NCBI RefSeq assembly: GCF_027270315.1
Contig: NZ_CP114413.1
Span: 6,200,001-6,264,000 of the forward strand
Reading direction: 5' to 3'
DNA from: Streptomyces cinnabarinus
GTDB lineage: Bacteria > Actinomycetota > Actinomycetes > Streptomycetales > Streptomycetaceae
Length of the DNA stretch: 64,000 bases
Under the pieces are notes generated by a model. That model was not told where the DNA came from. It saw nothing but the letters and a program-made list of their open reading frames with translations, and did no database searches. Of this stretch, positions 54,956 through 62,270 are shown piece by piece (within the stretch, counting starts at the first letter, position 1; every line of letters starts with the position of its first letter). The position numbers were made by a program, and so were the translations under genes.

Positions 54956-55498
54956 ATGACCTTCCTCCTCCGCACCGCCCACACCTCCGACCTCGCCCCC
55001 TCCGAACTCACGGCCGTACGCGCCCTGTTGGACGACGCCTTCGACGGAGACCTCGGCGAGGAGGACTGGGAGCACTGCCTCGGTGGCATGCACACCCTGG
55101 TGGACGACGGCAACGGGCGGCTCGTCGCGCACGGCTCGGTCGTCATGCGGCGGGTCCGGCACCGTGAGCGCTGGCTGCGGGTCGGATACGTGGAGGCCGT
55201 CGCCGTACGGGCCGACGCGCGCCGTACCGGGCTCGGCGGGCGGGTGATGGCGGAGCTGGAGCGGGTCGTCGATCGGGCCTACGACGCGGGCATGCTGTCC
55301 GCGAGCGACGAGGGGGCCGCGCTGTACGCCTCGCGGGGCTGGCAGGTGTGGCCCGGGCGGATCTGCGGGCTCGGCCCGGACGGTGTCGTCCATCTGCCGG
55401 ACGAGGAGGGCAGCACCTTCGTCCGGCCCGCGCTCGCCGGACCGCTCGACCCGGAGCGGGAGCTGGTCTTCGACTGGCGCGACGGTGACGTGCTGTAA
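54956..55498 (+). CDS. Aminoglycoside 2'-N-acetyltransferase-like GNAT protein, AAC(2')-I type
   Basis: A 180-residue GNAT enzyme strongly resembling the AAC(2')-I family of actinobacteria, which acetylates the 2'-amino group of aminoglycosides. Shared features recalled from mycobacterial AAC(2')-Ic are EEDWEHCLGGMHTLV near residue 37, VGYVEAVAVRADARRTGLGG at the acetyl-CoA loop and LYASRGWQVWPG with a C-terminal DWRDGDVL. The mycobacterial relatives are intrinsic and their natural substrate is unclear, so resistance is not established here. ATG start, 10 bases after the previous gene. Confidence 0.82.
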   Translation: MTFLLRTAHTSDLAPSELTAVRALLDDAFDGDLGEEDWEHCLGGMHTLVDDGNGRLVAHGSVVMRRVRHRERWLRVGYVEAVAVRADARRTGLGGRVMAELERVVDRAYDAGMLSASDEGAALYASRGWQVWPGRICGLGPDGVVHLPDEEGSTFVRPALAGPLDPERELVFDWRDGDVL

Positions 55499-55535
55499 CG
55501 CACAGGGGGATGGGTAAAAGCCCAGGTCGGCGGGG

Positions 55536-55557
55536 TGAGACGTACTTCGCCGTCTCA
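55536..55557 (+). terminator. Short hairpin after the GNAT gene
   Basis: TGAGACG and CGTCTCA separated by eight bases, 37 bases after the stop. A weak terminator. The remaining 200 bases before the next small gene are promoter-like (TTAACTTTG near 55606) and otherwise empty. Confidence 0.45.
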
Positions 55558-55758
55558 GATAGTAGGAAGTCCGAGTAATTGTGGAGACAGAAACGCCACC
55601 CTCCCTTAACTTTGTAGAAGCCGAACGTCTCGCTCGATCAAGCGAATGGCGGTCGTGAGCCGGGCCCGTGCAGGCAACCCCTGCGGCACCGCTCCCCGCC
55701 CAACCGGCGTCTCGTAACCCCCTTCCGCACTCCAGGAATTCGAAGGAGTCGATTCCCC

Positions 55759-55887
55759 ATGGCCGAGACGACCGCCCGCCGAGTCCGTCATCTCTCCCGC
55801 ACGAGCGAGTCCGACCGCAAGAACGCCGCAGCCGCCCTCCAGCGCGCCCTCGACCGCCGTGACAACGGCGGCGCCACCGGCCACTGA
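55759..55887 (+). CDS. 42-residue small basic protein
   Basis: A short ORF (MAETTARRVRHLSRTSESDR opening, ending DNGGATGH) rich in Arg, Ala and Ser. It has a good AAGGAG ribosome binding site ten bases upstream, its own promoter region and a strong hairpin after it, which together support a real gene. I do not recognise a function. Confidence 0.6.
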   Translation: MAETTARRVRHLSRTSESDRKNAAAALQRALDRRDNGGATGH

Positions 55888-55919
55888 GCCGACCAGAACC
55901 GCCGGGAGCCGCACCCGCG

Positions 55920-55957
55920 GAGGTGCGGCGCGGGACTCATGCCCCGCGCCGCACCTC
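55920..55957. terminator. Bidirectional terminator between small gene and phosphatase
   Basis: A perfect 15-bp stem (GAGGTGCGGCGCGGG at the outer end) with an eight-base loop overlaps the last codons of the convergent phosphatase gene. Confidence 0.8.
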
Positions 55958-57499
55958 GAAATGGTCGACGCGCCTGCCGTCGTGGGCCAGCGCCGACACC
56001 TTCAGCCGGGGCCGGGCGCCGCTCGACGCCTCCACCTTGAGGAGCGAGAAGCCCCGGTACCGCACCCGGGACCACTCGACCGTCTCCTTCTTGGCGGTAC
56101 GGGACTTGGTCCACTGGAAGGTGTCCACCGACTCGCGGTCCTTCACCCGGCCCTCGTAGCTCTCCGCCACGCCCGCCGGGAAGCCGTACAGATCCTTGCC
56201 GCCCCCGCCGGCCGTGACGTACACCGTGCCGTCCCGGGACGGGTCCGTCGCGCCGCCGATCGGCACCGGGCGGCCCACCTCGCCGTTCTTGATGGCGTCG
56301 GTCCGCTCGTAGACATGGTTGTGGCCGTTGATCACCAGATCCACCTGGTGCTCGGCGAACAGCGGCAGCCACTCGGCGCGCACCCCGCCGTCCGAGGCGT
56401 GCGTGGACGTCGAGTAGGCGCAGTGGTGGAAGAAGACGACGAGGAAGTCGACCCCCTTCGCCGCCCGCAGCTCACGCAGCCGCCCGTCCAGCCACTTCGT
56501 CTGCCGCCCCTCGCTGTACCCGAGGTTCGCGGGGATCTCGTACGACACGTCATTGGCGTCCAGCGCCACGAAGCCGACGTTGCCGTAGACGAAGGAGTAG
56601 ACCCCGGGCGCCGTCCACGGGTCGAAGCCGCTCTCCGGGAGGCTGAAGCGGGCGAGCTGGCCGCCGTAGCCGTCCGGTGAGTACCAGGCCTCCATGTCGT
56701 GGTTGCCGGTCGTCACCATCCACGGCACCGTCATCGCGACCTGCTCGTTCTGCTTCATGAACAGGTCCCAGAAGCCGGGGTCGTAGCCGTCCGACTCGGT
56801 GCCCCGGCCGTTGACGTTGGCATAGCAGATGTCACCGGCGTGCAGATGGAAGGCGGGGTCCTGACGCAGCAGCAGATCGTCGCTCGCCTCCGCGGCGTCG
56901 CTGACGCCCTGGTCGCCGAAGGCCGTGAAGACGAAGGACTCGGGGTTGGCCGGGGCTGTGCGGAAGGAGGCCACGGTCGCGCGGTGCGGGGCCGAGGCGG
57001 GGTCGAAGCCGTCGTGGCCCACGCCGTAGTAGTACGTCGTGCCCGGCAGCAGATCGTCCAGCGCCGCGTGCACGTAGTACTGCTCCAGCGCGAGGCGCAC
57101 CCCCTCCACCCCCGGCGTGTGCAGGTCGCGGATCTCGGCCTCCACCTTGCGGCCCAGCTCGTCCGGCCGCGCCCCGATCCGGACGTACGGCTTCTTCACC
57201 GCGGCCGGGACCTGCCAGGAGATCCGCATCTGGGTCCGCGGATCGGCGCCGAAGGCGAGATGGCGGCCGAACGGCGTGACCGCCGAACCCGGCACCTTGG
57301 AGGTGGCGGAGGCCCGGGCGGACGGCGTCGACGTCGTCGTGCCCGATCCCGAGCAGCCGGTGAGCAGCCCGCCCGCCACCGCGCCCGCCGTCACCAGCGC
57401 ACGGCGCCGGGTCAGCCTGGTGCGCAGGTACTCGTACTGCTCGGCCATGCTCATCCGGCGCGCGAGCCGCGGCGGGATACCGACGTCGGGGAGGTCCAT
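55937..57499 (-). CDS. Tat-exported purple acid phosphatase-type metallophosphoesterase
   Basis: A 520-residue exported phosphatase. A long N-terminal region contains a twin-arginine motif (LTRRRALVTAGAVAG) followed by LLTGC, so a Tat lipoprotein. A fibronectin-like domain (QMRISWQVPAAVKKPYVRIG) precedes the metallophosphoesterase core: FTAFGDQGV, HAGDICYANV, VTTGNHDME, FFHHCAYST and INGHNHVYERTD. These are the dinuclear metal ligands of purple acid phosphatases. The substrate may be a nucleotide or phosphate ester outside the cell. I start at ATG 57499; GTG 57529 is possible. Confidence 0.88.
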   Translation of the reverse strand: MDLPDVGIPPRLARRMSMAEQYEYLRTRLTRRRALVTAGAVAGGLLTGCSGSGTTTSTPSARASATSKVPGSAVTPFGRHLAFGADPRTQMRISWQVPAAVKKPYVRIGARPDELGRKVEAEIRDLHTPGVEGVRLALEQYYVHAALDDLLPGTTYYYGVGHDGFDPASAPHRATVASFRTAPANPESFVFTAFGDQGVSDAAEASDDLLLRQDPAFHLHAGDICYANVNGRGTESDGYDPGFWDLFMKQNEQVAMTVPWMVTTGNHDMEAWYSPDGYGGQLARFSLPESGFDPWTAPGVYSFVYGNVGFVALDANDVSYEIPANLGYSEGRQTKWLDGRLRELRAAKGVDFLVVFFHHCAYSTSTHASDGGVRAEWLPLFAEHQVDLVINGHNHVYERTDAIKNGEVGRPVPIGGATDPSRDGTVYVTAGGGGKDLYGFPAGVAESYEGRVKDRESVDTFQWTKSRTAKKETVEWSRVRYRGFSLLKVEASSGARPRLKVSALAHDGRRVDHFEVRRGA

Positions 57500-57641
57500 G
57501 CTGGAGAAGTTCCCAGCGCTCCCCAACACCCGTCATACGTACGGGTGAACGACAACCGACACGATGGGGTTGCCGCGGCTCGCCTTGTCCGTATCGCGGA
57601 CAACGCATGTCATTCCATGGGACGAGGAGTAGGGTGCCGAC

Positions 57642-58685
57642 ATGTCTCGCAGCATCAATCTCGCAGTGATCCCGGGTGACGGCATCGGCCAGGAGGTCGT
57701 GGCCGAAGGCCTGAAGGTGCTCTCCGCCGTCCTACCGCAGGATGTGAAGCTGGAGACCAAGGAGTACGACTTCGGCGCCAAGCGCTACCACGCCACCGGT
57801 GAGACCCTCACCGACGCCGACACCGAGGCGCTGAAGCAGCACGACGCCATCCTGCTCGGCGCGATCGGTGACCCCTCGGTCCCGTCCGGCGTCCTGGAGC
57901 GCGGCTTCCTGCTCAAGCTCCGCTTCCTCTTCGACCACCACGTCAACCTGCGTCCGTCGAAGCTCCTTCCGGGTGTCGCCACCCCGCTGGCGGGCGAGCC
58001 GTCGATCGACTTCGTCGTGGTCCGTGAGGGCACCGAGGGCCCGTACACCGGCAACGGCGGCACCATCCGCAAGGGCACCCCGCACGAGGTCGCCACAGAG
58101 GTCTCCGTCAACACCGCCTTCGGTGTGGAGCGGGTCGTCCGGGACGCCTTCGCCCGCGCCCAGGCCCGGCCGCGCAAGAAGCTCGCGCTGATCCACAAGA
58201 ACAACGTGCTGGCCTTCGCCGGTCACCTGTGGACCAACATCTTCAACCAGGTGGCCGCGGAGTTCCCCGACGTCACCACCGAGTACATGCACGTCGACGC
58301 GGCGACCATCTACCTGGTCACCCAGCCCGAGCGGTTCGACGTCATCGTCACCGACAACCTCTTCGGCGACATCATCACCGACCTCGCCGCGGCCGTCTCC
58401 GGCGGCATCGGCGTCGCGGCCTCCGGGAACATCAACCCCAGCGGTGAGTTCCCCTCGATGTTCGAGCCGGTCCACGGTTCCGCGCCCGACATCGCCGGCC
58501 AGGGCAAGGCCGACCCCACCGCCACGGTCCTGTCCGTCGCCCTCCTGCTGCGTCACCTCGGCTACGACGCCGAGGCCGCCCGGATCGACGAGGCGGTCGC
58601 CGTCGACCTCGCCGAGCGCACCGGCAAGCCCGCCCGCTCCACCGCGGAGATCGGCGACGCGCTCGCCGTACGCGTAGCCGGCTGA
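57642..58685 (+). CDS. leuB: 3-isopropylmalate dehydrogenase
   Basis: Oxidatively decarboxylates 3-isopropylmalate to 2-oxoisocaproate with NAD, the third step of leucine synthesis. The N-terminus is AVIPGDGIGQEV, the substrate residues lie in DFVVVREGTEGPYTGNGG and the metal Asp is in VTDNLFGDIITDLAAAVSGG. 347 residues of the actinobacterial type. ATG start after a promoter region divergent from the phosphatase. A hairpin follows. Confidence 0.95.
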   Translation: MSRSINLAVIPGDGIGQEVVAEGLKVLSAVLPQDVKLETKEYDFGAKRYHATGETLTDADTEALKQHDAILLGAIGDPSVPSGVLERGFLLKLRFLFDHHVNLRPSKLLPGVATPLAGEPSIDFVVVREGTEGPYTGNGGTIRKGTPHEVATEVSVNTAFGVERVVRDAFARAQARPRKKLALIHKNNVLAFAGHLWTNIFNQVAAEFPDVTTEYMHVDAATIYLVTQPERFDVIVTDNLFGDIITDLAAAVSGGIGVAASGNINPSGEFPSMFEPVHGSAPDIAGQGKADPTATVLSVALLLRHLGYDAEAARIDEAVAVDLAERTGKPARSTAEIGDALAVRVAG

Positions 58686-58703
58686 CCCCGCCGCGCTTCT
58701 TCG

Positions 58704-58731
58704 AGCCGCCGGGTCCCCGCGCCCGGCGGCT
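58704..58731 (+). terminator. Terminator after leuB
   Basis: A perfect 10-bp stem (AGCCGCCGGG and its complement) with an eight-base loop, 18 bases after the leuB stop. It separates leuB from ilvE, so ilvE should have its own promoter in the following 190 bases. Confidence 0.7.
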
Positions 58732-58834
58732 TCCCCATGTCCGCCGCCGGGTGCGACCATCTTCCCCTGGGCAGCATTCACGCCGTTTTCTTCCGCGGTA
58801 CACCGCGAGCGATAATCGAACGCGGAGCCGCGGT

Positions 58835-58912
58835 ATGAGGGAATGCTCGGACGTCCTAGCACTGGCCACTGGCAGTACGGGCGTGAGCGCGGCCCGTCAC
58901 ATCAACCGGTGA
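58835..58912 (+). CDS. Possible leader ORF upstream of ilvE
   Basis: A 25-codon ORF (opening MRECSDVLALATG) with GGAG eight bases upstream ends 13 bases before the ilvE start. It contains Val and Leu codons but no strong run of branched residues, and the following hairpin (ACGGGC/GCCCGT) has no U-run. It could be a regulatory upstream ORF or chance. Confidence 0.3.
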   Translation: MRECSDVLALATGSTGVSAARHINR

Positions 58913-58925
58913 AGGACAACAACTC

Positions 58926-60014
58926 ATGACGACGCCCACGATCGAGCTCAAGCCTTCCGCCAGCCCGCTCGCCGAGACAGAGCGCGCGGCGATCCTGGCC
59001 AATCCGGGGTTCGGCCGCCACTTCACCGACCACATGGTGACCATCAAGTGGACCGAGGGCCGCGGCTGGCACGACGGTCAGCTCGTCCCGTACGCGCCTC
59101 TCTCCCTCGACCCGGCCACCATGGTCCTGCACTACGCGCAGGAGATCTTCGAGGGCCTCAAGGCCTACCGGCAGCCCGACGGATCGGTCGCCACCTTCCG
59201 CCCGGACAAGAACGCCAAGCGCTTCCAGGCCTCCGCCCGGCGCCTCGGCATGCCCGAGCTCCCGGTGGAGACGTTCATCGAGGCGTGCGACGCGCTGGTC
59301 AAGCAGGACGCGGCCTGGGTTCCGGCGCACGGTGGCGAGGAGTCCCTCTACCTGCGTCCGTTCATGATCGCGACCGAGGTCGGCCTCGGTGTGAAGCCCG
59401 CCAACGAGTACCTCTTCCTCGTCATCGCCTCCCCGGCCGGCGCCTACTTCCCGGGCGGCGTGAAGCCGGTCTCCATCTGGGTCTCCGAGGACCACGTCCG
59501 CGCGGTGCCCGGCGGCATGGGCGACGCCAAGACCGGCGGCAACTACGCCGCGTCCCTGCTCGCGCAGGCGGAGGCGGCCGCGGAGGGCTGCCAGCAGGTC
59601 TGCTACCTCGACGCGGTCGAGCGCACGTGGGTCGAGGAACTCGGCGGCATGAACCTGTACTTCGTGTACGGCGACAAGATCGTCACCCCGAGCCTCACCG
59701 GCTCCATCCTGGAGGGCGTGACCCGCGACTCGCTGCTCGCCGTCGCCCGTGACCTCGGCTACGAGGCCGAGGAGGGCCGGATCTCCGTCGACCAGTGGCA
59801 GCGGGACTCCGAGAACGGCAGCCTGACCGAGGTCTTCGCCTGCGGTACGGCCGCGGTGATCACGCCGGTCGGCGTCGTGAAGCGCACCGGCGCCGAGTGG
59901 CAGCAGTCGGGCGGCGAGCCCGGCGAGGTCACGCTGAAGCTGCGCCAGGCCCTGCTCGACATCCAGCGCGGTACGGCAGCGGACCAGCACGGCTGGATGC
60001 ACCCGCTGGGCTAG
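58926..60014 (+). CDS. ilvE: Branched-chain amino acid aminotransferase
   Basis: Transfers the amino group for the last step of leucine, isoleucine and valine synthesis, and the first of their breakdown. It is a PLP fold type IV enzyme: the PLP lysine is in GDAKTGGNYAASLLAQAEA, with HYAQEIFEGLKAYR near residue 72 and LTGSILEGVTRDSLL later. 362 residues. ATG start with GAAGGACA upstream. The stop overlaps the convergent permease stop, and a U-tailed hairpin lies inside the permease coding end. Confidence 0.95.
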   Translation: MTTPTIELKPSASPLAETERAAILANPGFGRHFTDHMVTIKWTEGRGWHDGQLVPYAPLSLDPATMVLHYAQEIFEGLKAYRQPDGSVATFRPDKNAKRFQASARRLGMPELPVETFIEACDALVKQDAAWVPAHGGEESLYLRPFMIATEVGLGVKPANEYLFLVIASPAGAYFPGGVKPVSIWVSEDHVRAVPGGMGDAKTGGNYAASLLAQAEAAAEGCQQVCYLDAVERTWVEELGGMNLYFVYGDKIVTPSLTGSILEGVTRDSLLAVARDLGYEAEEGRISVDQWQRDSENGSLTEVFACGTAAVITPVGVVKRTGAEWQQSGGEPGEVTLKLRQALLDIQRGTAADQHGWMHPLG

Positions 60015-61447
60015 ACCTCGCTGTCCGCCAGGGCCGCCGTGGACTCCGTGTCCGTGGCGGCCCTGGCGTTTTCCCGGCCCGTGGACAGCGCGTACGCCAC
60101 GCCGCCCACCAGCCCCGACAGCAAGAAGCTGCAATCCACCCCGCCCGTCAGCCCCAGCAGCGGTCCCTCGTACGACGGCAGGGCCACCGACAACAGGCCG
60201 ACCGTCGCGCCGAGCGCCCAGGACACCGTCGCCGGGATGCTCCAGCCGCCGCGGTACCAGTAGATCCCGCCCCGTGAGCGGCGGTTGAAGACCTGGAGGG
60301 CCTCCGGGTCGTAGACGCCCCGGCAGCGGGCGAAGCCGATGAGGGTGATGACCGCCCACGGGGTGCCGATCGCCGTGAGCAGCAGGACGAACGACGTCAT
60401 CGCGTCCTGGGCCGTCGAGGCGTAGTGGCCGACGAAGACGCAGACCGTGGCGACGACGGCGACCGTGCAGGTGGCCCTGGTCCGGGAGGCGCGGGGCAGG
60501 ATGGCGTCGAGGTCGAGGCCCATGGAGTACAACATCAGACCGGCGTTGCCGACCGAGCCCGCGGAGGCGGCGAGCAGCAGGGGCACCAGGTACCAGGTGG
60601 GCGCCGCGTCCACCAGGGGTCCGGAGTAGTCGAGGGCCGCGCGGGCCCCGTACGCCGTGAAGGTGCCGAAGAGCTGGGGGACGAGCAGGCCGAGGGCGAG
60701 GCCCAGCCAGGTCGCGTGCAGGACCCGGCGGGAGGAGTGGCGGGCCGGGGAGATGTAGCGGGTGTAGTCGCCGAGCAGGGTGATGAAGGCGATCGGGCCC
60801 GACAGGCCCGCGGCCACCGTGGCGAGCAGCCAGGTCGGCCAGAAGCCGCCGAGGAGGTAGCCGCCCGCCTCGGGCAGCGCGGACGTGGTGAAGTCCGGGG
60901 CGTAGGCGAACACGCCGAGCAGCAGCAGGGCCGTCATGCCGACCGCGAGGACCCGGGACATGGCGAGCAGGACGCGATAGCCGTACACCGCGCCCGCGAC
61001 GGTCGCCGCGGCGAGCAGGCCGTAGACGACGCCGTAGGAGAGATCGTTCGCGGGGATGCCGAAGAGGCGGGTCAGGACGCCGAGCATCACGTCGCCGCCG
61101 ATCCACACGGTCAGCGCGGTGTAGCCGAGGGCCAGCAGCAGGCCGACCACCGAGCCGACGAGCCGGCCGCGGACGCCGAACTGGGCGCCGGAGGAGGTGG
61201 AGAGGTTGGTCGCCGTGCGCAGCGAGATCAGGGCGAGCGGGGCGGTGAGGGCCGTGCCGACGGCGGTGCCGACCAGGATCGAGCCGACCGACGCCCACCA
61301 GCCGAGGCCGAAGGAGGGCGGCAGCCAGCCGAAGACGATCACGCCCAGGCAGAGGTTCGAGCCCAGCAGGATCGAGACGAGGTCGCGCGGTCCGCTGGTG
61401 CGTTCCCCTTCGGGGATGGTGTCGACGCCCCGCTGTTCCATCCGCAT
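60011..61447 (-). CDS. NCS1 family purine/pyrimidine (cytosine permease-type) transporter
   Basis: A 478-residue membrane transporter with about 12 helices of the nucleobase:cation symporter-1 family. The N-terminal ILLGSNLCLGVIVFGWLPPS and the central LLGDYTRYISPARHSSRRV are typical of the cytosine/allantoin permease group. The substrate is unproven; its position beside urease suggests a nitrogen compound such as allantoin, a purine or a pyrimidine. ATG start with GGGAG seven bases upstream. Divergent from the urease genes. Confidence 0.87.
   Translation of the reverse strand: MRMEQRGVDTIPEGERTSGPRDLVSILLGSNLCLGVIVFGWLPPSFGLGWWASVGSILVGTAVGTALTAPLALISLRTATNLSTSSGAQFGVRGRLVGSVVGLLLALGYTALTVWIGGDVMLGVLTRLFGIPANDLSYGVVYGLLAAATVAGAVYGYRVLLAMSRVLAVGMTALLLLGVFAYAPDFTTSALPEAGGYLLGGFWPTWLLATVAAGLSGPIAFITLLGDYTRYISPARHSSRRVLHATWLGLALGLLVPQLFGTFTAYGARAALDYSGPLVDAAPTWYLVPLLLAASAGSVGNAGLMLYSMGLDLDAILPRASRTRATCTVAVVATVCVFVGHYASTAQDAMTSFVLLLTAIGTPWAVITLIGFARCRGVYDPEALQVFNRRSRGGIYWYRGGWSIPATVSWALGATVGLLSVALPSYEGPLLGLTGGVDCSFLLSGLVGGVAYALSTGRENARAATDTESTAALADSEV
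60026..60072 (+). terminator. U-tailed terminator for ilvE
   Basis: CGCCAGGGCCGCC pairs perfectly with GGCGGCCCTGGCG over 13 bp, followed by TTTT. It lies inside the last codons of the convergent NCS1 gene. Confidence 0.75.
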
Positions 61448-61471
61448 ACCCGGTCTCCCTCACCTTGCCCA

Positions 61472-61498
61472 GTTCTTAGAACGCCACTCAATGTGAGT
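61472..61498. promoter_or_regulatory. Paired palindromes in the NCS1/urease divergent promoter
   Basis: GTTCT-t-AGAAC (61472-61482) is followed closely by ACTCA-atg-TGAGT (61486-61498). These are candidate operators for a shared regulator of the transporter and urease genes; the regulator is not in the window. Confidence 0.4.
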
Positions 61499-61542
61499 CA
61501 CTCGGAGATGGACGTCAAGGGTTTGATTCATGGAGATGCTGA

Positions 61543-61561
61543 TTTAGAGTGCTGTTCTAAA
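61543..61561. promoter_or_regulatory. Palindrome before urease start
   Basis: TTTAGA-gtgctgt-TCTAAA lies just before the AGGAGGG ribosome binding site. Its core resembles the first palindrome of this region (TTCTTAGAA). Confidence 0.4.
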
Positions 61562-61574
61562 AGGAGGGATCGAT

Positions 61575-62270
61575 ATGCGGCTCACGCCCACCGAACGCGA
61601 CCGGCTGCTGCTCTTCGGGGCCGCCGAACTGGCCCGGACGCGGCGCGCCCGAGGGCTCCGGCTCAACGTGCCGGAGGCCACCGCGCTGATCGCGGACACC
61701 GTGTGCGAGGCCGCCCGGGACGGGCTCCGGCTCGCCGAGGCCGTCGACCGCGCCCGCTCCGTCCTCGGCCCCGACGACGTACTGCCGGGCGTCGCCGACG
61801 TGGTCACCGAGGTGCATGTCGAGGCCGTCTTCGACGACGGCTCACGGCTCGCGGTCGTCAGCGACCCCATCGGCGGCGGACTCGGCGACGCCGCTCCCGG
61901 TGCGCTGCTGCCCGGTCCCGAGCACGCCGAGCCCGAGGCGGCCGTCCGGCTGACGGTCACCAACACCGCCACCGTGCCCGTCTCCGTCACCTCCCACTTC
62001 CACTTCTTCGAGGCCAACCCGCGCCTCGACTTCGACCGTGAGCGCGCCTACGGCATGCGGCTCGCCGTGCCCGCCGGATCCTCGGTGCGGTTCGGGCCGG
62101 GGGAGAGCCTGGAGGTCGGCCTGGTGCCGATCGGGGGCGCCCGGATCGCGATCGGGTTCGCCGGACTCGTGGACGGGCCGCTGGACGCGCCGGGCGCGCG
62201 GGAAGAGGCCCTGCGCCGGGCCGCCGCCTGCGGATACCTGGGAACCCGGACCGAGGAGGCCGACCGATGA
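61575..62270 (+). CDS. ureAB: Urease subunit gamma/beta (fused)
   Basis: A 231-residue fusion of the two small structural subunits of urease. Residues 1-100 are UreA-like (LTPTERDRLLLFGAAELA, ending near LGPDDVLPGV), and residues 105-220 are UreB-like (VRLTVTNTATVPVSVTSHFHFFEANPRL, where the HFHF and Asn are family hallmarks). Fusion of gamma and beta is known in other bacteria such as Helicobacter. Starts at ATG with AAGGAGGG upstream; stop overlaps the ureC start by four bases. Confidence 0.92.
   Translation: MRLTPTERDRLLLFGAAELARTRRARGLRLNVPEATALIADTVCEAARDGLRLAEAVDRARSVLGPDDVLPGVADVVTEVHVEAVFDDGSRLAVVSDPIGGGLGDAAPGALLPGPEHAEPEAAVRLTVTNTATVPVSVTSHFHFFEANPRLDFDRERAYGMRLAVPAGSSVRFGPGESLEVGLVPIGGARIAIGFAGLVDGPLDAPGAREEALRRAAACGYLGTRTEEADR

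Noticed and set aside
55499..55758. tRNA or riboswitch in the gap before the small basic gene
   Set aside because: No cloverleaf, TTCGAAT-type arm or known riboswitch core was seen; only a short hairpin and promoter-like sequence.
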